Shown in pieces: positions 20,865 to 30,356 of a DNA stretch of 64,000 bases (its first letter is position 1; each line of letters opens with the position of its first letter). This stretch comes from Rhodovulum adriaticum (lineage in GTDB: Bacteria; Pseudomonadota; Alphaproteobacteria; Rhodobacterales; Rhodobacteraceae). Where the stretch lies: contig NZ_SLXL01000004.1 in NCBI RefSeq assembly GCF_004345735.1, positions 173,037-237,036 on the forward strand, in the 5' to 3' direction. The position numbers and the translations under genes are program-made. The notes below the pieces were generated by a model that had not been told where the DNA came from, made no database searches, and saw nothing but the letters and a program-made list of their open reading frames with translations.

Positions 20865-22238
20865 TCAGCGCATGCTGGCCGTGGCCGGCTGTTCGCTGCA
20901 CCGATTCGACAATTCCTCGGCCACGAGGAAGGCCAGTTCCAGCGCCTGGCTGGCATTCAGGCGCGGGTCGCAGGCCGTGTGATAGCGCGAGGACAGATCC
21001 TCGTCCGTCACGGCCCGCACGCCGCCGGTACACTCGGTCACGTCCTTGCCGGTCATCTCGAAATGCACACCGCCGGGGATCGACCCCTCGGCCTGGTGCA
21101 CGGCAAAGAACTCTTGCACCTCGCGCAGAACGCTGTCGAAGGGCCGCGTCTTGAAACCGCTGGCCGACTTGATCGTGTTGCCGTGCATCGGATCGCAGGA
21201 CCAGACGACCTCTGCCCCCATTTCGCGCACGACGCGGATCAACCGCGGCAGGTGATCGCCCACCGTGCCCGCCCCGAAGCGCGCGATCAGGGTCAGGCGA
21301 CCGGGGATATTGTCGGGGTTCAGCTTCTCGATCAGGATCTTGAGATCGTCATCGGTAATGGTCGGGCCGCATTTCAGGCCGATCGGATTCATCACCCCCC
21401 GGCAGAAGGCGACATGCGCCCCGTCCACCTGCCGGGTGCGGTCGCCGATCCACAGCATGTGCCCGGACCCCGCGACCCAACCGCCAGAGGTGGAATCCAC
21501 CCGCGTCAGCGCCTCTTCGTATTCCAGCAGCAACGCCTCGTGCGAGGTGAAGAAATCGACCATGGACAGGCTGTTCATCGTGGCGCCATTGACGCCCGCA
21601 GCAGTCATGAAACCCAGCGTGTCGCTGATCCGGTTGGCCATGTCGCGGTATTTCTCGGCCTCGTCGCGATCGGTAAAGCCCAGCGTCCAGCTGTGCACCC
21701 GGTGGATATCGGCGAACCCGCCCTTGGAAAACGCCCGCAGCAGGTTCAACGAGGCCGCCGCCTGGGTATAGGCCTGCAGCATCCGGGCCGGATCGGGAAT
21801 GCGCGCCTCGGGGGTAAAGTCGAACCCGTTGATGATGTCGCCGCGATAGCTGGGCAACTCCACGCCGTTCACGGTCTCGGTCGGGGCCGAGCGCGGCTTG
21901 GCGAACTGGCCGGCCATCCGGCCCACCTTGATAACCGGCAGCTTGGCGCCATAGGTCAGCACGATGGCCATTTGCAGCAGCACCTTGAAGGTGTCGCGGA
22001 TCGTGTCGGCGGAAAACTCGGAAAAGCTTTCGGCGCAATCGCCGCCTTGCAGCAGGAACGCCTCGCCGCGGGCGGCCTGGCCCAGCTTGGCCGTCAGGTT
22101 GCGCGCCTCACCGGCGAAGACCAGCGGCGGATACTGGGCAAGCTGGGCCTCGGCGGCCGCCAGCGCAGCCGGGTCGGTATAGTCGGGCATCTGCACCCGG
22201 GGCTTTTCGCGCCAGTCGGTTTTCTGCCACTCGCTCAT
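20865..22238 (-). CDS. Class II 3-deoxy-7-phosphoheptulonate (DAHP) synthase
   Basis: The 457-residue protein is of the plant/Mycobacterium type, with [18 protein letters not shown] near residue 60, [14 protein letters not shown] near residue 105 and [20 protein letters not shown] near residue 340. The last two segments contribute PEP and metal binding. It condenses phosphoenolpyruvate with erythrose 4-phosphate, the first step of the shikimate pathway. The ATG at 22238 follows GGGAGTG. It is a single-gene unit as far as can be seen, divergent from the GlxA-type regulator. Confidence 0.95.
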   Translation of the reverse strand: MSEWQKTDWREKPRVQMPDYTDPAALAAAEAQLAQYPPLVFAGEARNLTAKLGQAARGEAFLLQGGDCAESFSEFSADTIRDTFKVLLQMAIVLTYGAKLPVIKVGRMAGQFAKPRSAPTETVNGVELPSYRGDIINGFDFTPEARIPDPARMLQAYTQAAASLNLLRAFSKGGFADIHRVHSWTLGFTDRDEAEKYRDMANRISDTLGFMTAAGVNGATMNSLSMVDFFTSHEALLLEYEEALTRVDSTSGGWVAGSGHMLWIGDRTRQVDGAHVAFCRGVMNPIGLKCGPTITDDDLKILIEKLNPDNIPGRLTLIARFGAGTVGDHLPRLIRVVREMGAEVVWSCDPMHGNTIKSASGFKTRPFDSVLREVQEFFAVHQAEGSIPGGVHFEMTGKDVTECTGGVRAVTDEDLSSRYHTACDPRLNASQALELAFLVAEELSNRCSEQPATASMR

Positions 22239-22389
22239 CGTCGTCACTCCCGCAAGACGGTTGTTGGCGCGCGTTATAGGCATAGGCGGCGGCATGTGCC
22301 AGCGATGAATCCCCCGCGCAACGCTCAAGGGCCTTGATCCCGGCGGGCAAACCTGTATCCGCTAGCCCGATACGCGCGCGGAGGGGAGC

Positions 22390-23403
22390 ATGGCACAGCG
22401 CCTGCCCGATCGACCGATACCGAACACGGCCGCCACCCCGGACCGGCCGCAAACCGTTGTGTTCGTCCTTCTGGAAAATTTCACCCTGCTCAGCTTTGCT
22501 GGCGCGATCGAACCGTTCCGTATCGCCAACCGGGTGTCAGGGCGCAAGCTGTACCGCTGGCACCTGGCCGGAGAGAGCGGCACCCATGCGGTGTGTTCGA
22601 ACGGGACGGAATTGCGGCTGGACAGCGGGCTGGAGCCGCTGGAGCGCGACGATATCGTGCTGGTCTGCGGCGGCACCGGCGTTCAGGCCGCGACCACGCA
22701 ACCGCTGATCAACTGGCTGCGGCGCGAGGCCCGCAAGGGCCTGATCATCGGCGGGCTGTGCACCGCGGCCCACGCGCTGGCCCGCGCCGGCCTGCTGGAC
22801 GGGCGGCGCTGCACCATCCACTGGGAAAATCACGACGGATTTGCCGAAGAATTTCCCGATCTCGACCTGACCAAGTCGGTTTTTGTCGCCGATGGCAACC
22901 GGCTGACCGCGGCCGGGGGCACCGCCTCGGTCGATCTGGCCCTGACCCTGATCGCCGACACCCACGGCCAGGATCTGGCCAACGAGGTCGCAGACCAGCT
23001 GATCTATTCCTCGATCCGGACCGACCAGGACACCCAGCGCCTGTCGATCCCCACGCGCATCGGTGTGCGCCACCCCAAGCTGAGCCAGGTCATCAAGGTC
23101 ATGGAGGACAACCTGGAAGAGCCGGTCAGCCCCTCCATCCTGGCCCGCGACGTGGGCCTGTCCACGCGGCAGCTGGAACGCCTGTTCCGGCGCTACGTCA
23201 ACCGCAGCCCGAAACGCTATTACATGGAACTGCGCCTGGCCAAGGCGCGCAACCTGCTGATGCAGACGGACATGAGCGTTATCAATGTCGCCCTGGCCTG
23301 CGGCTTTTCCTCGCCCAGCCATTTTTCCAAGTGCTACCGGGCGCATTACAACACCACTCCCTACCGCGAGCGCGGCAGCCAGGGCCGCAAGCCGCAAGGA
23401 TAG
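22390..23403 (+). CDS. GlxA-family transcriptional regulator (DJ-1/PfpI plus AraC HTH)
   Basis: The 337-residue protein combines an N-terminal DJ-1/PfpI-like domain (about residues 20-190, with VFVLLENFTLLSFAGAIEPF and GGLCTAAHALARAG) with a C-terminal AraC helix-turn-helix pair (VSPSILARDVGLSTRQLERL and VINVALACGFSSPSHFSKCY). Proteins of this layout include GbdR, CdhR and ArgR-type regulators of quaternary amine or arginine use. The effector is not deducible. It begins with a TTG-free ATG at 22390 and ends one base from the convergent sugar dehydrogenase gene. Confidence 0.88.
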   Translation: MAQRLPDRPIPNTAATPDRPQTVVFVLLENFTLLSFAGAIEPFRIANRVSGRKLYRWHLAGESGTHAVCSNGTELRLDSGLEPLERDDIVLVCGGTGVQAATTQPLINWLRREARKGLIIGGLCTAAHALARAGLLDGRRCTIHWENHDGFAEEFPDLDLTKSVFVADGNRLTAAGGTASVDLALTLIADTHGQDLANEVADQLIYSSIRTDQDTQRLSIPTRIGVRHPKLSQVIKVMEDNLEEPVSPSILARDVGLSTRQLERLFRRYVNRSPKRYYMELRLAKARNLLMQTDMSVINVALACGFSSPSHFSKCYRAHYNTTPYRERGSQGRKPQG

Positions 23404-24513
23404 TCACGGCGTCAGCCGGTAAAGCGCCCCCTGCCCCACGGACAGGACCCAGATCGCGCCCTGCGGCCCTTCGCGGATGTCGCGCACCCGTGCGGTCTGC
23501 GGGCCCTGAATGCGTTCCTCGGCCCAGTCGCCATCAGGGTCCAAACGCGAGATCAGGCCGAATTTCAAGCTGCCCGAAAAGACATCGCCCCGCCATTCCG
23601 GCCACAGCCTGCCGGAGTAGATCATAAGACCCGATGGCGCGATGGACGGATCCCAGTAATGGGCTGGCTGCCGCATACCGGGTTTCGCCGTGCCCTCGCC
23701 GATGGGCAGGCCGGAATAATGCCGCCCGTAGGAAATCACCGGCCAGCCGTAATTAGCGCCGGGCGCCACGCGGTTCACCTCGTCCCCGCCGCGGGCGCCA
23801 TGTTCGTTCACCCACAGCGCCCCAGACAGGTCCAGCGTGGCCCCCTGCGGATTGCGGTGCCCATAGGACCAGATTTCAGGGCGTACACCGGGCCTGCCCA
23901 CGAACGGATTGTCCGCGGGCACGCTGCCATCGCGGTTTAGGCGCAAGACGCTGCCCTCGTGCCGGGACAGATCCTGCGCGGCTGGGCGGTCGCCGCGATC
24001 GCCAACGGTCAGAAAGATGTGGCCATCGAGCCCCTCGACCAGACGCCCGCCGAAATGCCGCCCACCGCTGCTGCCCGGCGCCATGACGAAAAGCTCGCGA
24101 AACCCCTGCAGCCGCGTGGCGTCATCGGACAGGCGCGCCACGCCGATGGCGGTGCCCTGTCCGCCCGCTTGGGTCCGCGCATAGCTGAACAGGATCTCGC
24201 GGGTCTTGGCGAAGTCGCGCGGCACCAGCACGTCCAGCAACCCGCCCTGGCCCACCGCGGCGACCGCGGGCAGCCCCGGCAGGGCGCGCTTGATGCCATC
24301 GGCGATGTGCCACACCCGGCCAGCGCGTTCGCTGACCAGCACGCCACCCCCGGGCAAGAAGCCGATGGACCACGGCTCTGCCAACCCATCGGCGACGGTT
24401 TCGACGCGCAGAGGTCCGGCGCTGCTGGCAAGGCTTTGCCCGGCCACGGGACGGGGCAAAACCGAAACAGAGATGAGAATCAGCAGCAAGGCGGCAGACG
24501 AAAGGAACTTCAT
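23404..24513 (-). CDS. PQQ-dependent sugar dehydrogenase, secreted
   Basis: From the ATG at 24513 the protein is 369 residues. A signal peptide MKFLSSAALLLILISVSVLP ends near AGQS, and the glucose/sorbosone dehydrogenase beta-propeller follows, with LAEPWSIGFLPGGGVLVSERAG, GGRHFGGRLVEG and PEIWSYGHRNPQGATLD. Relatives of soluble glucose dehydrogenase (Asd/YliI type) oxidise aldose sugars in the periplasm with pyrroloquinoline quinone. No PQQ synthesis genes are here. The start is chosen for the signal peptide, since no ribosome site is evident; a longer start at 24636 would put the signal inside the protein. Confidence 0.82.
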   Translation of the reverse strand: MKFLSSAALLLILISVSVLPRPVAGQSLASSAGPLRVETVADGLAEPWSIGFLPGGGVLVSERAGRVWHIADGIKRALPGLPAVAAVGQGGLLDVLVPRDFAKTREILFSYARTQAGGQGTAIGVARLSDDATRLQGFRELFVMAPGSSGGRHFGGRLVEGLDGHIFLTVGDRGDRPAAQDLSRHEGSVLRLNRDGSVPADNPFVGRPGVRPEIWSYGHRNPQGATLDLSGALWVNEHGARGGDEVNRVAPGANYGWPVISYGRHYSGLPIGEGTAKPGMRQPAHYWDPSIAPSGLMIYSGRLWPEWRGDVFSGSLKFGLISRLDPDGDWAEERIQGPQTARVRDIREGPQGAIWVLSVGQGALYRLTP

Positions 24514-24635
24514 GCGGGGGGAGCTAGCGTTCCAGACCCGCTTTGCCAGCACGCCGGATGCGCGGCGGCCTTTCCTTTTCCCATCACCCCGCTTAGTCTT
24601 CGCGGCGGATTGCATTCCAACACGGGAGTTGAACA

Positions 24636-25820
24636 ATGAAAAAGCTTCTGACGGCCACTGCCGCGCTGGCCCTGTTCGCAGGCGCCGCCACTGCCGAAGA
24701 GGTCAAGATCGGGGTCGTCGCGGCCTTTACCGGCCCGCTCGAATCCCTGTCCCCGCCGATTGCCGACGGTCACGAACTGGCCCTGAAAGAGGCCAGCGAG
24801 TCCGGCCTGTTCATGGGCGGCAGCACGATCTTGCCGGTGCGCGCGGACTCGACCTGCGTGGACGCCGCCGCCGCCACCGCTGCGGTGGAACGGCTTGTCA
24901 CCTCGGACCGCGTGTCGGGCGTTCTGGGGCCGATGTGCTCGGGCGCGACGGGCGCCGTGGTCAGCAATGTCGCCGTTCCCAACGGCGTGGTCGCCATCTC
25001 GGCCTCGGCCACCTCGCCGGCGCTGTCGTCGATCGAGGATAACGGCCTGTTCTTCCGCACCGCGCCCTCGGATGCCCGCCAGGGCGACGTGATGGCCGAT
25101 ATCGTCCTTGAAAAGGGGATCGAGGAAATCGCCGTCACCTACACCAACAACGACTATGGCAAGGGTCTGAGCGATTCTTTCGTTTCGGCCTATGAGGCCA
25201 AGGGCGGCACCGTAACGCTGGTCGCAGCGCATGAGGACGGCAAGGCCGACTACTCGGCCGAGGTGGGCGCGCTGGCATCGGCGGGCGGCGACGCGCTGGC
25301 GGTGGTCGGCTATGTCGATCAGGGCGGCGCGGGCATCGTGCAGGCGGCGCTGGACACCGGCGCCTTCGACACCTTCGTCTTCCCCGACGGCATGGTCAGC
25401 GACGCGCTGACGGAACGCTTCGGCTCGGATATCGACGGCTCGTTCGGGCAGAACCCCGCCAGCGCCGGCGAGGGTCGCGACCTGTTCACCGCGATGGCCG
25501 AAGAAGCCGGGTTCGACGGCACCTCCGCCTTCTCCGCCGAGGCCTATGACGCGGGCGCCCTGATGGTGCTGGCGATGCAGGCCGCCGGTTCGACCGATCC
25601 GCAGGTCTACAAGGAAAAGATGATGGAGGTCGCCAACGCCCCCGGTGAGCCGATCCTGCCCGGCGAACTGGCCAAGGCGCTGGAAATCCTGGCCAATGGC
25701 GGCGATGTCGATTACGTCGGCGCCGCCTCGATCGAGCTGATCGGCCCCGGTGAAAGCGCGGGCTCCTATCGCGAAATCACCATCGAAGATGGTGAACTGA
25801 AGGTGGTCGGCTATCGCTGA
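24636..25820 (+). CDS. Branched-chain amino-acid-type ABC transporter, periplasmic binding protein
   Basis: The 394-residue protein has a clear signal peptide (MKKLLTATAALALFAGAATA, cut before EEVKIG) and the Leu/Ile/Val-binding fold (Peripla_BP_6): VKIGVVAAFTGPLESLSPP, VLGPMCSGATGAVVS and TYTNNDYGKGLSD. GGGAG lies before the ATG. It heads a transport gene row with LivG, LivF, LivH and LivM homologues. In this family the ligand can also be amides, urea or short organic acids, so an amino acid is only the default. A hairpin with T-run after the gene would leave this protein expressed above the membrane parts. Confidence 0.9.
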   Translation: MKKLLTATAALALFAGAATAEEVKIGVVAAFTGPLESLSPPIADGHELALKEASESGLFMGGSTILPVRADSTCVDAAAATAAVERLVTSDRVSGVLGPMCSGATGAVVSNVAVPNGVVAISASATSPALSSIEDNGLFFRTAPSDARQGDVMADIVLEKGIEEIAVTYTNNDYGKGLSDSFVSAYEAKGGTVTLVAAHEDGKADYSAEVGALASAGGDALAVVGYVDQGGAGIVQAALDTGAFDTFVFPDGMVSDALTERFGSDIDGSFGQNPASAGEGRDLFTAMAEEAGFDGTSAFSAEAYDAGALMVLAMQAAGSTDPQVYKEKMMEVANAPGEPILPGELAKALEILANGGDVDYVGAASIELIGPGESAGSYREITIEDGELKVVGYR

Positions 25821-25848
25821 CGCCCCGTCGCGTGACCGAAAAAACAGG

Positions 25849-25876
25849 CGGCCCGGGGGTTTTCCGGGCCGTTTCT
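25849..25876 (+). terminator. Terminator/attenuator after the binding-protein gene
   Basis: CGGCCCGG (25849-25856) and CCGGGCCG (25864-25871) form a stem followed by TTTCTTT. It lies between the binding-protein gene and the LivG gene, as is usual for making more binding protein than permease. Confidence 0.75.
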
Positions 25877-25916
25877 TTACGTTAAGCACCCGCGCCATGA
25901 TTCAGGGGGCACGAGC

Positions 25917-26705
25917 GTGATCCAGGTAGACAGCCTTCACAAGCATTTCGGCGGGTTCCGTGCGGTGGACGGGGCCTCGATCCGTATCGAGACCGGCTCG
26001 ATCACCGGGTTGATCGGCCCGAACGGCGCAGGCAAATCCACCCTGTTCAACGTCATCGCGGGCGTGCTGCCGCCGACCTCGGGCCGTGTGACGATGGATG
26101 GCGAGGACATCACCGGCCTGCCCCCGCACGAACTGTTCCACAAGGGGCTGCTGCGCACCTTCCAGATCGCGCATGAATTCTCCTCCATGACGGTGCGCGA
26201 GAACCTGATGATGGTCCCCGCCAGCCAATCGGGCGAAACCCTGTGGAACGCCTGGTTCAAACGCGGCCGCGTCGCTGTCGAAGAACGCGCCCTGGCCCAG
26301 AAGGCCGACGAGGTGCTGGACTTCCTGACCATCGACCACCTGTCGGATGAAAAGGCCGGGAACCTGTCGGGCGGGCAGAAAAAGCTGCTGGAACTGGGCC
26401 GCACCATGATGGTGGACGCCAAGATCGTGTTCCTGGACGAGGTCGGCGCCGGGGTGAACCGGACCCTGCTGAACACCATCGGCGACGCGATCGTGCGGCT
26501 GAACAAGGAACGCGGCTACACCTTCTGCCTGATTGAACACGACATGGATTTCATCGCGCGGCTCTGCGACCCGGTGATCGTGATGGCCGAGGGCAAGGTT
26601 CTGGCCCAGGGCAAGGCCGACGAGATCATGCAGAACGAAGCGGTGATCGAGGCCTATCTGGGCACCGGGCTGAAGAACAAGATCAAGGAAGGGGCGCAGG
26701 GATGA
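25917..26705 (+). CDS. ABC transporter ATP-binding protein, LivG type
   Basis: The 262-residue protein starts at GTG 25917 and has Walker A GPNGAGKST near residue 36, Q-loop region FQIAHEF, the signature LSGGQKKLLELGR and Walker B VFLDEVG, with LIEHDMDF as the H-loop. The LivG-type insertion and C-terminal EAYLGTGLKN tail distinguish it from LivF. A rare Val-Gly-Ala sequence (DEVGAGVN) replaces the common DEPxAGLN after Walker B, with the catalytic Glu kept. It powers the LivHM permease together with LivF. Confidence 0.92.
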   Translation: MIQVDSLHKHFGGFRAVDGASIRIETGSITGLIGPNGAGKSTLFNVIAGVLPPTSGRVTMDGEDITGLPPHELFHKGLLRTFQIAHEFSSMTVRENLMMVPASQSGETLWNAWFKRGRVAVEERALAQKADEVLDFLTIDHLSDEKAGNLSGGQKKLLELGRTMMVDAKIVFLDEVGAGVNRTLLNTIGDAIVRLNKERGYTFCLIEHDMDFIARLCDPVIVMAEGKVLAQGKADEIMQNEAVIEAYLGTGLKNKIKEGAQG

Positions 26706-26752
26706 CGGGGACCGGGCGCGGGGAAGCGTTTTCCCCTAAACTCTTGGTTCGG

Positions 26753-26774
26753 AAAATTCTTTGTGAAGAATTTT
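26753..26774 (+). repeat. Perfect AT-rich hairpin plus GC-rich tract between livG- and livF-type genes
   Basis: AAAATTCTT (26753-26761) and AAGAATTTT (26766-26774) flank TGTG. A run of T and then CGCCTCCGGCGGGGGTATTT and AAGAAGAAG follow up to the next start codon. The tract resembles the intergenic blocks seen in many Rhodobacterales genomes, and it breaks an otherwise compact operon. Confidence 0.5.
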
Positions 26775-26825
26775 TCGCCTCCGGCGGGGGTATTTCCACC
26801 AAGAAGAAGCAGGGGATGCGCAACC

Positions 26826-27536
26826 ATGGCTGACCCGTTCCTGATCGGCGACGAGATGACCGGCGGCTATGGGGCGGCCGACATCCTGCATGGCTGCACC
26901 GTGGCCGTGGAAAAGGGCGAGATCGCCGTGATCGTCGGCCCCAACGGTGCGGGCAAGTCCACCGCGATGAAGGCCGTGTTCGGCATGCTGGCGCTGCGCG
27001 GCGGCGGGGTGCGCCTGAACGGCGAGGACATCACCGCGTTGACACCGCAGGCGCGAGTGGCCAAAGGCATGGCCTTCGTTCCCCAGACCAACAACATCTT
27101 TGCCTCCATGACCGTGGAGGAAAACCTGGAGATGGGCGCCTTTCTGCGCCGCGACGACATCGCGGCCACGATCGAAGAGGTCTATCACCTGTTCCCCATC
27201 CTGCGCGAAAAACGACGCCAGGCCGCGGGCGAGCTGTCCGGCGGGCAGCGTCAGCAGGTGGCCGTGGGCCGCGCGCTGATGACCCGGCCCAGCGTCCTGA
27301 TGCTGGACGAACCCACCGCCGGCGTCAGCCCCATCGTGATGGATGAGTTGTTCGACCGCATCATCGAGGTGGCGCGCACCGGCATTTCCATCCTGATGGT
27401 CGAGCAGAACGCGCGCCAGGCGCTGGAAATCGCCGACAAGGGCTATGTCCTGGTGCAGGGGCGCAACGCCTATACCGACACCGGCAAGGCGCTGCTGGCC
27501 GATCCAGAGGTGCGCCGCACCTTCCTGGGGGGCTGA
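26826..27536 (+). CDS. ABC transporter ATP-binding protein, LivF type
   Basis: The 236-residue protein from the ATG at 26826 has Walker A GPNGAGKST, signature LSGGQRQQVAVGRAL, Walker B LMLDEPTAGVSP and H-loop MVEQNARQALE, all in the LivF form. The upstream in-frame start at 26763 lies inside the hairpin element and is rejected. It is the second ATPase of the LivGFHM-type transporter. It is followed by a small secreted-protein gene inside the operon. Confidence 0.92.
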   Translation: MADPFLIGDEMTGGYGAADILHGCTVAVEKGEIAVIVGPNGAGKSTAMKAVFGMLALRGGGVRLNGEDITALTPQARVAKGMAFVPQTNNIFASMTVEENLEMGAFLRRDDIAATIEEVYHLFPILREKRRQAAGELSGGQRQQVAVGRALMTRPSVLMLDEPTAGVSPIVMDELFDRIIEVARTGISILMVEQNARQALEIADKGYVLVQGRNAYTDTGKALLADPEVRRTFLGG

Positions 27537-27539
27537 ACG

Positions 27540-27632
27540 GTGGGCCTGCGCCTGGACGTGATGGAGGACGGACAGTTCCTGTATCTGGGCAACCGTGGCA
27601 CGCGCTACACGGGCCATTGCGAGGAGAGTTGA
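27540..27632 (+). CDS. Possible 30-residue peptide or gene remnant
   Basis: A GTG at 27540 gives VGLRLDVMEDGQFLYLGNRG and 10 further residues ending in HCEES, stopping two bases before the next start. The ending resembles the tail of the following gene (HGTCEETR), so it may be the 3' remainder of a decayed neighbouring copy rather than a true gene. There is no strong ribosome site. Confidence 0.3.
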   Translation: MGLRLDVMEDGQFLYLGNRGTRYTGHCEES

Positions 27633-27634
27633 AC

Positions 27635-28048
27635 ATGAAAGCCGTCCCGATCCTCTTGATCCTGCTTTGGGCCGCACCCGCCGCGGCGCTGGAGCTGGAC
27701 TGCGTGGCCCGGCTGGCCTGCGTCAGCAACCTGGACGCAGGAAAGGCCGCGTGCCAGGAGACCGAGATCGCCCATCGCCTAAGCATCGGCCGCAAGGCAG
27801 GTAGCAAGGTGATCGTCACCACCGATGACGGGGACAAGTTCTATGAGTTCACCCGGCTGGAGGATCGCGAGGGCCTGCGCGTGCAGGCCACGGGTGGCGC
27901 GCTGGAGGATGACCAGGGCGCGGGCGCGCTGAGCGTGTTCGACACGCTCGATTTCGTGGTTACGCGTCATAATCAAGTGGCCCTGGGGGACGACGAGGTG
28001 CAGACCATTGCCGTGACCATCCACGGCACCTGCGAGGAGACCCGCTGA
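27635..28048 (+). CDS. Small secreted hypothetical protein within the Liv-type operon
   Basis: The 137-residue protein has a signal peptide MKAVPILLILLWAAPAAA followed by LELDCVARLACVSN. A beta-rich body and a C-terminal GTCEETR follow, giving four Cys that could form disulfides. GAGGAGAG lies before the ATG. Its stop TGA overlaps the start of the permease gene (TGATG), so it is translated with the transporter. The family is unknown to me; a periplasmic role connected with the transporter is inferred only from position. Confidence 0.65.
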   Translation: MKAVPILLILLWAAPAAALELDCVARLACVSNLDAGKAACQETEIAHRLSIGRKAGSKVIVTTDDGDKFYEFTRLEDREGLRVQATGGALEDDQGAGALSVFDTLDFVVTRHNQVALGDDEVQTIAVTIHGTCEETR

Positions 28049-29058
28049 TGGAATTGCTCAACGCTTTGGTTGTCTTTGCCAATTTCGTGCTGATCCCGGC
28101 CACGGCCTATGGCGCGCAGCTGGCCCTGGGCGCCTTGGGGGTCACGCTGATCTATGGCATCCTGCGGTTTTCCAACTTTGCCCATGGCGACACTATGGCC
28201 TTTGGCACGATGGTAACCGTTCTGGGCACATGGGGATTGCAAAATCTGGGCATCGGACTGGGTCCGCTGCCGACGGCACTGCTGGCCCTGCCCCTTGGGA
28301 TCGCGGTCACGGCGGCGCTGTTGCTGGGCACCGATCGTGTCGTCTACCGTTTCTACCGCAAGCAGCGGGTCAAGCCGGTGATCCTGGTGATCGTGTCGAT
28401 GGGGGTGATGTTCATCCTCAACGGGTTGGTCCGGTTCATCATCGGCCCCGACGACCAGCGTTTCGCAGATGGCGAGCGGTTCATCATCACCGCGCGCGAG
28501 TTCAAGACCATGACCGGCCTGGACGAGGGGCTGGCAATCCGCACCACCCAAGGCCTGACCGTCGTTACCGCGGTGATCGTGGTCGCGCTGCTGTTCTGGT
28601 TTCTGAACCGCACCCGCACGGGCAAGTCGATGCGCGCCTTTTCCGATAACGAGGATCTGGCGCTGTTGTCGGGCATCAATCCCGACCGGGTCGTGGCGAT
28701 CACATGGATCATCGTGGCCGCGCTGGCCACCATCGCGGGCGTGCTTTACGGGCTGGACAAGAGCTTCAAGCCCTTCACCTATTTCCAGCTTCTGCTGCCG
28801 ATCTTTGCCGCTGCGATCGTCGGCGGTCTGGGCAGCCCGCTGGGGGCGATCGCGGGCGGCTTCGTCGTGGCCTATTCCGAGGTGACGATCACCTATGCCT
28901 GGAAAAAGGTGCTGGGCTACACCCTGCCCGAGGGGCTGGAGCCGGGCGGCCTGGTCCAGCTTCTCTCCACAGACTACAAATTCGCGGTCAGCTTCGTGAT
29001 CCTGGTGATCGTGCTGCTGTTCCGCCCGACGGGTCTTTTCCGGGGGAAATCGGTATGA
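28048..29058 (+). CDS. Branched-chain amino-acid-type ABC permease, LivH type
   Basis: The 336-residue integral membrane protein has about eight hydrophobic segments and the LivH pattern LGVTLIYGILRFSNFAHGDTMAFG (quoted in part: LIYGILRFSNFAHGD) near residue 35. The coupling region PDRVVAITWIIVAALATIAG and ending FRPTGLFRG are also characteristic. It forms the inner-membrane channel with LivM. It overlaps the small gene before by one base and the LivM gene after by four (ATGA). Confidence 0.92.
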   Translation: MELLNALVVFANFVLIPATAYGAQLALGALGVTLIYGILRFSNFAHGDTMAFGTMVTVLGTWGLQNLGIGLGPLPTALLALPLGIAVTAALLLGTDRVVYRFYRKQRVKPVILVIVSMGVMFILNGLVRFIIGPDDQRFADGERFIITAREFKTMTGLDEGLAIRTTQGLTVVTAVIVVALLFWFLNRTRTGKSMRAFSDNEDLALLSGINPDRVVAITWIIVAALATIAGVLYGLDKSFKPFTYFQLLLPIFAAAIVGGLGSPLGAIAGGFVVAYSEVTITYAWKKVLGYTLPEGLEPGGLVQLLSTDYKFAVSFVILVIVLLFRPTGLFRGKSV

Positions 29059-30353
29059 CCGGACGCGACGCGCTTCTTTTCCTCGCCGTGGCCGCGCTGA
29101 TCGCGGGCACCGGTGTGATGCAAAGCTGGAACTCTGCCCTGTTCATCCTGAACTACGGCCTGATCTCGGCGATCATGGCGTTGGGGGTGAACATGCAATG
29201 GGGCTATGCGGGCCTCTTCAACGTAGGTGTCATGGGCTTTACCGCATTGGGCGGGCTGGGGGCCATCCTGGTCGCCATGCCCCCGGTGCGCGAGGCCTGG
29301 GCCGCGGGCGGCTTGGGCGTACTCGGCGGGCTGGCCATCGGGCTGGGCGTGATCGCGGGCGCGATCTGGCTGTGGCGCAAGCTGCCGCGCGGACGGCTTC
29401 GGGGTCTGGCACTGGTCGGCTGGCTGATCGCCGGTTTCTTTGTCTATCGCGCGGTTTTCGACCCGGCGGTCGATGCAATCGAATCCGTCAATCCGGCCGC
29501 CACGGGCTATCTGGGAGGGATGGGCCTGCCGGTGTTGCTCGGCTGGCCGGTGGGTGCCCTGCTGGCGGCCGGCGCGGCCTGGATCATCGGCAAGACCGCG
29601 CTTGGGCTGCGGTCCGACTACCTGGCGATTGCCACGCTGGGCATTGCCGAAATCACCATCGCCATCCTCAAGAACGAGGACTGGCTGAGCCGCGGCGTCA
29701 AGAACGTGATCGGCGTTCCGCGCCCCGTGCCGTATGAGGTGGACCTGCAACAAAACCCCGATTTCATCGCGCTGGCCGACCGGATGGGAATGGAGGTCGT
29801 GACCGCCTCGACCATCGCGGTCAAGCTGGCCTATGCGGGGCTGTTCGCGGTGGTTCTGGTGCTGCTGATCTGGCTGACGCAGGCGGCGCTGAACTCGCCC
29901 TGGGGACGCATGATGCGCGCCATCCGCGACAACGAGATCGCGGCCGAAGCGATGGGCAAGGACGTGAAGGCGCGGCATTTGCAGGTCTTTATCCTGGGCA
30001 GCGCGATCTGCGGTCTGGCCGGGGCCATGATGGTTACCTATGACAGCCAGCTTGTGCCCTCGGCCTATCAGCCGCTGCGCTTTACCTTCCTGATCTGGGT
30101 GATGGTGATCGTTGGCGGGTCGGGCAACAATTTCGGCGCGGTTCTGGGCGGGTTCCTGATCTGGTTCCTGTGGGTCCAGGTGGAACCGGCGGGCACGGCC
30201 TTCATGACCTTCGTCACGTCCGGCATGGCCGAGGGATCCGCGCTGAAAGAACACCTGATGGACAGCGTGGCCCATATGCGGCTGTTGACCATGGGCGTGG
30301 TGCTGTTGGTGGTTCTGCGCTTCTTCCCGCGCGGTCTGATCCCCGAGCGGTAG
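29055..30353 (+). CDS. Branched-chain amino-acid-type ABC permease, LivM type
   Basis: The protein from the ATG at 29055 is 432 residues, with the LivM features NMQWGYAGLFNVGVMGFTALG near residue 35, LRSDYLAIATLGIAEI, the coupling helix segment MRAIRDNEIAAEAMGKDV, and FPRGLIPER at the end. It is longer than E. coli-type minimal LivM because of an extra hydrophobic stretch around residues 90-160 (GLAIGLGVIAGAIWLW and on). It completes the transporter row 24636-30353. Confidence 0.92.
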   Translation: MTGRDALLFLAVAALIAGTGVMQSWNSALFILNYGLISAIMALGVNMQWGYAGLFNVGVMGFTALGGLGAILVAMPPVREAWAAGGLGVLGGLAIGLGVIAGAIWLWRKLPRGRLRGLALVGWLIAGFFVYRAVFDPAVDAIESVNPAATGYLGGMGLPVLLGWPVGALLAAGAAWIIGKTALGLRSDYLAIATLGIAEITIAILKNEDWLSRGVKNVIGVPRPVPYEVDLQQNPDFIALADRMGMEVVTASTIAVKLAYAGLFAVVLVLLIWLTQAALNSPWGRMMRAIRDNEIAAEAMGKDVKARHLQVFILGSAICGLAGAMMVTYDSQLVPSAYQPLRFTFLIWVMVIVGGSGNNFGAVLGGFLIWFLWVQVEPAGTAFMTFVTSGMAEGSALKEHLMDSVAHMRLLTMGVVLLVVLRFFPRGLIPER

Positions 30354-30356
30354 GGA

